Of a stretch of 64,000 nucleotides of DNA, positions 60,846 through 64,000 are shown piece after piece. The stretch's first letter is position 1, and each line of letters opens with the position of its first letter. The notes under the pieces are model-generated. The model did not search any database. It saw only the letters and a list, made by a program, of their open reading frames with translations, and was not told the DNA's origin. Origin of the DNA: Pantanalinema sp. GBBB05 (GTDB lineage Bacteria > Cyanobacteriota > Cyanobacteriia > Leptolyngbyales > Leptolyngbyaceae). The position numbers and the translations under genes were made by a program. The stretch lies in contig VRZD01000014.1 of assembly GCA_016743235.1 (NCBI GenBank), positions 62,001 through 126,000 on the forward strand, given 5' to 3'.

Positions 60846-61142
60846 TTAGCTCCAATCATCCCGTCGGCTGCCACGCCCTTTATAGACTTGAGCCGCCGCA
60901 TGAATCTGCCGAGTTTTTTCAAACAACGCCGCTTCCGTTAAATTCCATTGCTTTAGGAGTTTGTCCAAATCTGACTGAATATCTCTAGCACCCGGAAAGC
61001 CGTGATAGCGAATGCGTAGGCGAGCCAGTTCTGCCAGATTGTAATCGGTTGGGTCAGCATTTAGTAGAGAGTTGACGATCGCGCGATCGCTACTCCACAA
61101 AGGATGTTGCTGTTCTTTTGATTCCGGTAATTCCGCTGCCAT
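60846..61142 (-). CDS. DUF3288 family protein
   Basis: This 98-residue soluble helical protein has the DUF3288 signature: EQQHPLWSSDRAIVN and NLAELARLRIRYHGFPGARDIQ. The family is cyanobacterial and of unknown function. I chose ATG 61142 because homologues start just before the QQHPL block; the frame extends to 61157. It is convergent with the MCE gene, 30 bases apart. Confidence 0.85.
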   Translation of the reverse strand: MAAELPESKEQQHPLWSSDRAIVNSLLNADPTDYNLAELARLRIRYHGFPGARDIQSDLDKLLKQWNLTEAALFEKTRQIHAAAQVYKGRGSRRDDWS

Positions 61143-61427
61143 AATCCGGGTTAACAATACAAGGTTTAGTTTTTAGATAGTAGTGGTTAATTGTCGTGGT
61201 TGCGGAATCATGCGATCGGCGCATTACAAAATTCAATGTGCTAACAGGAAAAATTCCTGCTATTCTTAGCCGATGAATTCCTTACAGTGGGCAATCTGGC
61301 ACTATAACTAATGCTAGAGGAACGATGGGTGGCTCTAAGGGGCAATTTAATTTGATCCCATTGATCCCCAACCAATTTTGTTTCCACCCATGTCCCTGGT
61401 TTGTGTAATAGGAGTGAAGTGAAGCGG
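61143..61427. promoter_or_regulatory. Intergenic region before the ftsL-like gene
   Basis: About 285 bases hold the DUF3288 and ftsL-like promoters. TAGGAG lies 14 bases before ATG 61428. A 27-codon frame at 61324-61407 ends close to it, preceded by AGAGGA at short spacing, so a leader peptide is possible but unproven. Confidence 0.35.
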
Positions 61428-62093
61428 ATGGCAATGGCATTTAAACCTCCAGCTCGATCGCAACCGCCGTCGCCTCGCAGGCGATCTGGCCCTGTGGGAC
61501 AACCATCGCAGCCCAGTGGGGCTTCCCGGCAGGGGCGGGGACAAAGGCGCCAGACTTTAGGCAGGCAGCGACCAGAACGGGAGTTACCGACTCGACCGTC
61601 CGCTGTCAGACGCCCTCCCCTCGATCGTTACGCCATTAGCTCACCGACTGATCAACCCGTAAGGCTGCAACCACGGGATAGAATGCCAGCCGCTCCCCTG
61701 GGAGTGCGGCGCTTACGAGCAGAACAACAATTACCCACTTCGGTTCGGTTACTTATTCAGATTCAACGGGGTTCGGTCGCTGTCGCCTTTGTGCTAGTAA
61801 CAGCCGCCCTGGTCGTCTATGGCAGTACCGTCTACATGCAGCAGCTATGGAGTAAGGAATATCGGCAGTTGAAGACCTTAGAGCGGAGCGAGCGGCAGAT
61901 GGTAGCAGCGAGCGATGTCATTAAAGAACAAATTGTCCAACAGGCAGAACGACCCGGCTCTGGGTTGGTTCGACGGACTAAAGATATGGCGATCTTTTTA
62001 GAACCCGCTCCGGCTCGTCCAGCCCAAACACCCACAATGCCAAGTTTACCGAAGTCAGAACCAACGGCGACCAATAGCCCATTGGGGTACTAA
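61428..62093 (+). CDS. FtsL-like cell-division protein
   Basis: This protein of about 221 residues has a long Arg/Pro/Gln-rich cytoplasmic N-terminus (about 1-105), one membrane segment (GSVAVAFVLVTAALVVYGSTV) and a short coiled-coil-like part (LWSKEYRQLKTLERSERQMV). That layout and its position 12 bases before ftsI match the FtsL/cyanobacterial divisome group that recruits FtsI and FtsW. Sequence evidence alone is weak because FtsL is poorly conserved. Start choice: ATG 61428, with ATG 61434 or a GTG at 61419 possible. Confidence 0.7.
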   Translation: MAMAFKPPARSQPPSPRRRSGPVGQPSQPSGASRQGRGQRRQTLGRQRPERELPTRPSAVRRPPLDRYAISSPTDQPVRLQPRDRMPAAPLGVRRLRAEQQLPTSVRLLIQIQRGSVAVAFVLVTAALVVYGSTVYMQQLWSKEYRQLKTLERSERQMVAASDVIKEQIVQQAERPGSGLVRRTKDMAIFLEPAPARPAQTPTMPSLPKSEPTATNSPLGY

Positions 62094-62105
62094 GGGGGAA
62101 ATGGG

Positions 62106-63914
62106 ATGGCTGGCTCTTCATATACAGCACGATCGCGGCAGTTCCGCCGTTGGCTCGCCCGCCTGAATCAGGTTAAAGCACCGCCTTGGGCAGAAACACC
62201 ACGCTTTCGAGCCGTGTTAGTTTGGGGATTGCTGATGGCCAGTACTGGACTATTAGCCATCAACTTGTTCCATTTGCAGGTGATTAAGGCTCCAGTACTA
62301 AAAGCAATAGCGCAACAACAACAGGTCATTCAGGTTCGTCCGTTTATTCCCCGTCGTTCCATTGTCGATCGCGTCGGCACAGTTCTGGCATTGGATCGTC
62401 CTGTATTTACGCTATTTGCCCATCCCAAATTATTTCAAGAATCAAAGACCGCGATCGCAGAAAAGTTAGCACCCATTTTGGGGCATCCCGTCGCAGAGCT
62501 AGTCAAGAAATTTGATCAGCAAGAAAGCGGCATTCGGCTGGAATATGCTCTGACTGAAGATGTGGCTGACCGGATCGATGACTTGCGCCTGGATGGCTTG
62601 GAAATGCTTCAGCACCAAGAGCGGCTTTATCCTCATCAAGAGTTAGCCGCGGACATTATTGGCTATGTCAATGATGAGCATCGGGGACAGGCTGGCATTG
62701 AACTGAGTCAACAAACCCTCCTCGATCGCACCGAGAAGGCTATGCAACTGCGACGGATGGGAGATGGCTCCATCATGCCCGATCTGGTGCCAGGAGGATT
62801 TCTCAGCGTTGACGACTTACATTTACAACTGACGATCGATAGCCGCCTACAACGCATTGTGGAACGGGCTTTAAAGCAGCAAGTTCAAGCATTTAATGCC
62901 AAGCGGGGCACGGTCATCATCATGGATGTCCGTGATGGTTCGTTACTGGCATTGGTGAATACACCGACGTTTGATCCAAACCAGTACTACAAAGCGCCGA
63001 TCGAACGACTGAAAAACTGGGCAATTTCTGACCTATATGAACCCGGGTCAACCTTTAAGCCGATCAATGTTGCGGTGGCTCTGGAAGCCGGAACAATCAA
63101 TCCTGACACCGTCTTCGATGTACCTGGAGAAATTTCCCGCGAAGGATGGCCCATTGTTGGAGGAGCGGGTGGTGGCAGTATGTCTGTAGGTGACATTGTG
63201 GCACTGTCCAACAACGTGGGTATGGTCTTCATTACTGAAACAATGAAGCCAGAAGCATACTACAAAGGGTTGAAGCGGATTGGTATTGGTGAACTGACTG
63301 GGATCGACCTCCCTTCGGAAACGGCAGGGCAATTTGCGGATCAACAGTCGTTTGTCGCCTCTAGTATCGTGCCTGCTACGGTGTCATTTGGGCAGGGGTT
63401 TTCGCTGACTCCGGTCCAACTTGCTCAACTCACTAGCGCGATCGCCAATGGTGGCAAGTTAATGACTCCTCATTTGGTGCAGGGCTTATATGACAGCAAA
63501 GGTCGGCTGTATTGGCAACCGAAATTACCTGTTAAACAAGTGTTTTCTGCCAAAACGTCTAAAGCTCTGTTGCCCATGATGGAACGTGTCGTTGATGAAG
63601 GCACTGGGAAAGCTGCCCAACTCGATGGCTATCGGGTCGGGGGGAAGACCGGAACTGCCCAAAAAGCCACTGCTGGCGGCGGCTATTCAGAACATGCTTT
63701 CATTACAAGTTTTGTGGGAGTGCTGCCGATCGAGGATCCCCGCTACGTGATTGTGGCAGTGATTGACGAACCCCAAGGCGATAATGTCTATGGGGGGACA
63801 GTTGCTGCCCCAATCGTCAAAACCATCATGGAAGAACTGGTCACTTTAGGGGGTTTGCCTCCTAGTGCTATTCCTAAAGGCGAGGCAGCCGATAGCTCCG
63901 AAGAGGACTATTAA
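62106..63914 (+). CDS. ftsI: Septal peptidoglycan transpeptidase (PBP3-type)
   Basis: This class B penicillin-binding protein of 602 residues cross-links septal peptidoglycan. One membrane segment lies near residues 36-57. The dimerisation domain follows, with RRSIVDRVGTVLA and ELSQQTLL. The transpeptidase motifs are STFK (315-318), SNN (368-370) and KTGT (514-517). It is separated from the FtsL-like gene by 12 bases. Confidence 0.94.
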   Translation: MAGSSYTARSRQFRRWLARLNQVKAPPWAETPRFRAVLVWGLLMASTGLLAINLFHLQVIKAPVLKAIAQQQQVIQVRPFIPRRSIVDRVGTVLALDRPVFTLFAHPKLFQESKTAIAEKLAPILGHPVAELVKKFDQQESGIRLEYALTEDVADRIDDLRLDGLEMLQHQERLYPHQELAADIIGYVNDEHRGQAGIELSQQTLLDRTEKAMQLRRMGDGSIMPDLVPGGFLSVDDLHLQLTIDSRLQRIVERALKQQVQAFNAKRGTVIIMDVRDGSLLALVNTPTFDPNQYYKAPIERLKNWAISDLYEPGSTFKPINVAVALEAGTINPDTVFDVPGEISREGWPIVGGAGGGSMSVGDIVALSNNVGMVFITETMKPEAYYKGLKRIGIGELTGIDLPSETAGQFADQQSFVASSIVPATVSFGQGFSLTPVQLAQLTSAIANGGKLMTPHLVQGLYDSKGRLYWQPKLPVKQVFSAKTSKALLPMMERVVDEGTGKAAQLDGYRVGGKTGTAQKATAGGGYSEHAFITSFVGVLPIEDPRYVIVAVIDEPQGDNVYGGTVAAPIVKTIMEELVTLGGLPPSAIPKGEAADSSEEDY

Positions 63915-64000
63915 GCAATGACCGCCATCTCCTCACCAAGGCGAGTCCTATGCCTTACCCCCTTGTCTGACTTGCCTGCACTTGAGTTAGCACTTGTTCC
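63915..64000. other. Right edge; identity of next gene unresolved
   Basis: On the plus strand ATG 63918 opens a frame that stays open to the edge (27 codons) but has no ribosome site. On the minus strand a frame ending at TAA 63955-63957 reads EQVLTQVQASQTRG at its end, which looks more like a real C-terminus. The window ends before either can be settled. Confidence 0.3.

Noticed and set aside
61324..61407. 27-codon frame before the FtsL-like gene, possible leader peptide
   Set aside because: Spacing of the AGAGGA to the ATG is short and there is no attenuator-like structure after it.

Overview
The window is chromosomal DNA from a phycobilisome-containing cyanobacterium. The evidence is a core-membrane linker gene (apcE), a cyanobacterial-order ATP synthase operon, sulfolipid genes (sqdB, sqdX), an omega-3 acyl-lipid desaturase, a helical carotenoid protein, a Psb29/Thf1 homologue, many small cyanobacterial families, and frequent copies of the HIP1 palindrome GCGATCGC. 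ApcE carries four linker repeats, which in this family goes with a five-cylinder phycobilisome core. I cannot name the species. There is no rRNA, recognisable tRNA, CRISPR array, prophage or insertion sequence.

Layout. 1-2349 (minus): the start of a lipoxygenase that runs off the left edge, psb29/thf1, and a small toxin-antitoxin-like pair. 2582-5010 (plus): two subunits of a branched-chain or neutral amino-acid ABC importer and a DUF423 membrane protein. 5073-10966 (minus): the operon atp1-atpI-atpH-atpG-atpF-atpD-atpA-atpC. 11102-12304 is a methyltransferase divergent from apcE (12690-16064). 16214-18357: a TM2 protein, an FTR1 iron permease and a small protein behind Pho-box-like repeats. 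18450-20846 (minus): sqdB-sqdX. 20983-25598: an Anbu proteasome-like protease converging on a 1274-residue membrane protein of unknown function. 25765-27527: two orphan sugar-type ABC permeases.

27528-33910: desB behind a hairpin-rich leader, a DUF2267 protein, an orphan helical carotenoid protein, a GntR regulator, a DUF4278 protein, a HAD phosphatase and a 67-residue protein. 34055-42793: glyoxalase II, a DprA/LOG-like protein, a carotenoid oxygenase, a sugar nucleotidyltransferase, scpA preceded by a 38-codon membrane ORF, and several envelope proteins. 42790-46583: holB, tmk, a hypothetical protein and two tandemly duplicated FHA proteins. 46697-50902: a CtaA-type copper ATPase and a CPBP protease.

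51154-58044: a two-domain histidine phosphatase that appears to start at CTG, two dihydroorotase-family genes on either side of lepB, and a tsaE-yvcK pair. 58650-63914: an MCE/Mla lipid-transport ATPase and its substrate-binding partner, a DUF3288 protein, an FtsL-like protein and ftsI.

Most of the window is housekeeping. I see no unmistakable new multi-gene system. The best leads are the dihydroorotase pair with altered metal sites, the CTG start, the microprotein before scpA, the structured desB leader, the Pho-box-like promoter, the lipoxygenase-psb29 pairing, and the conserved-looking genes with no known function.
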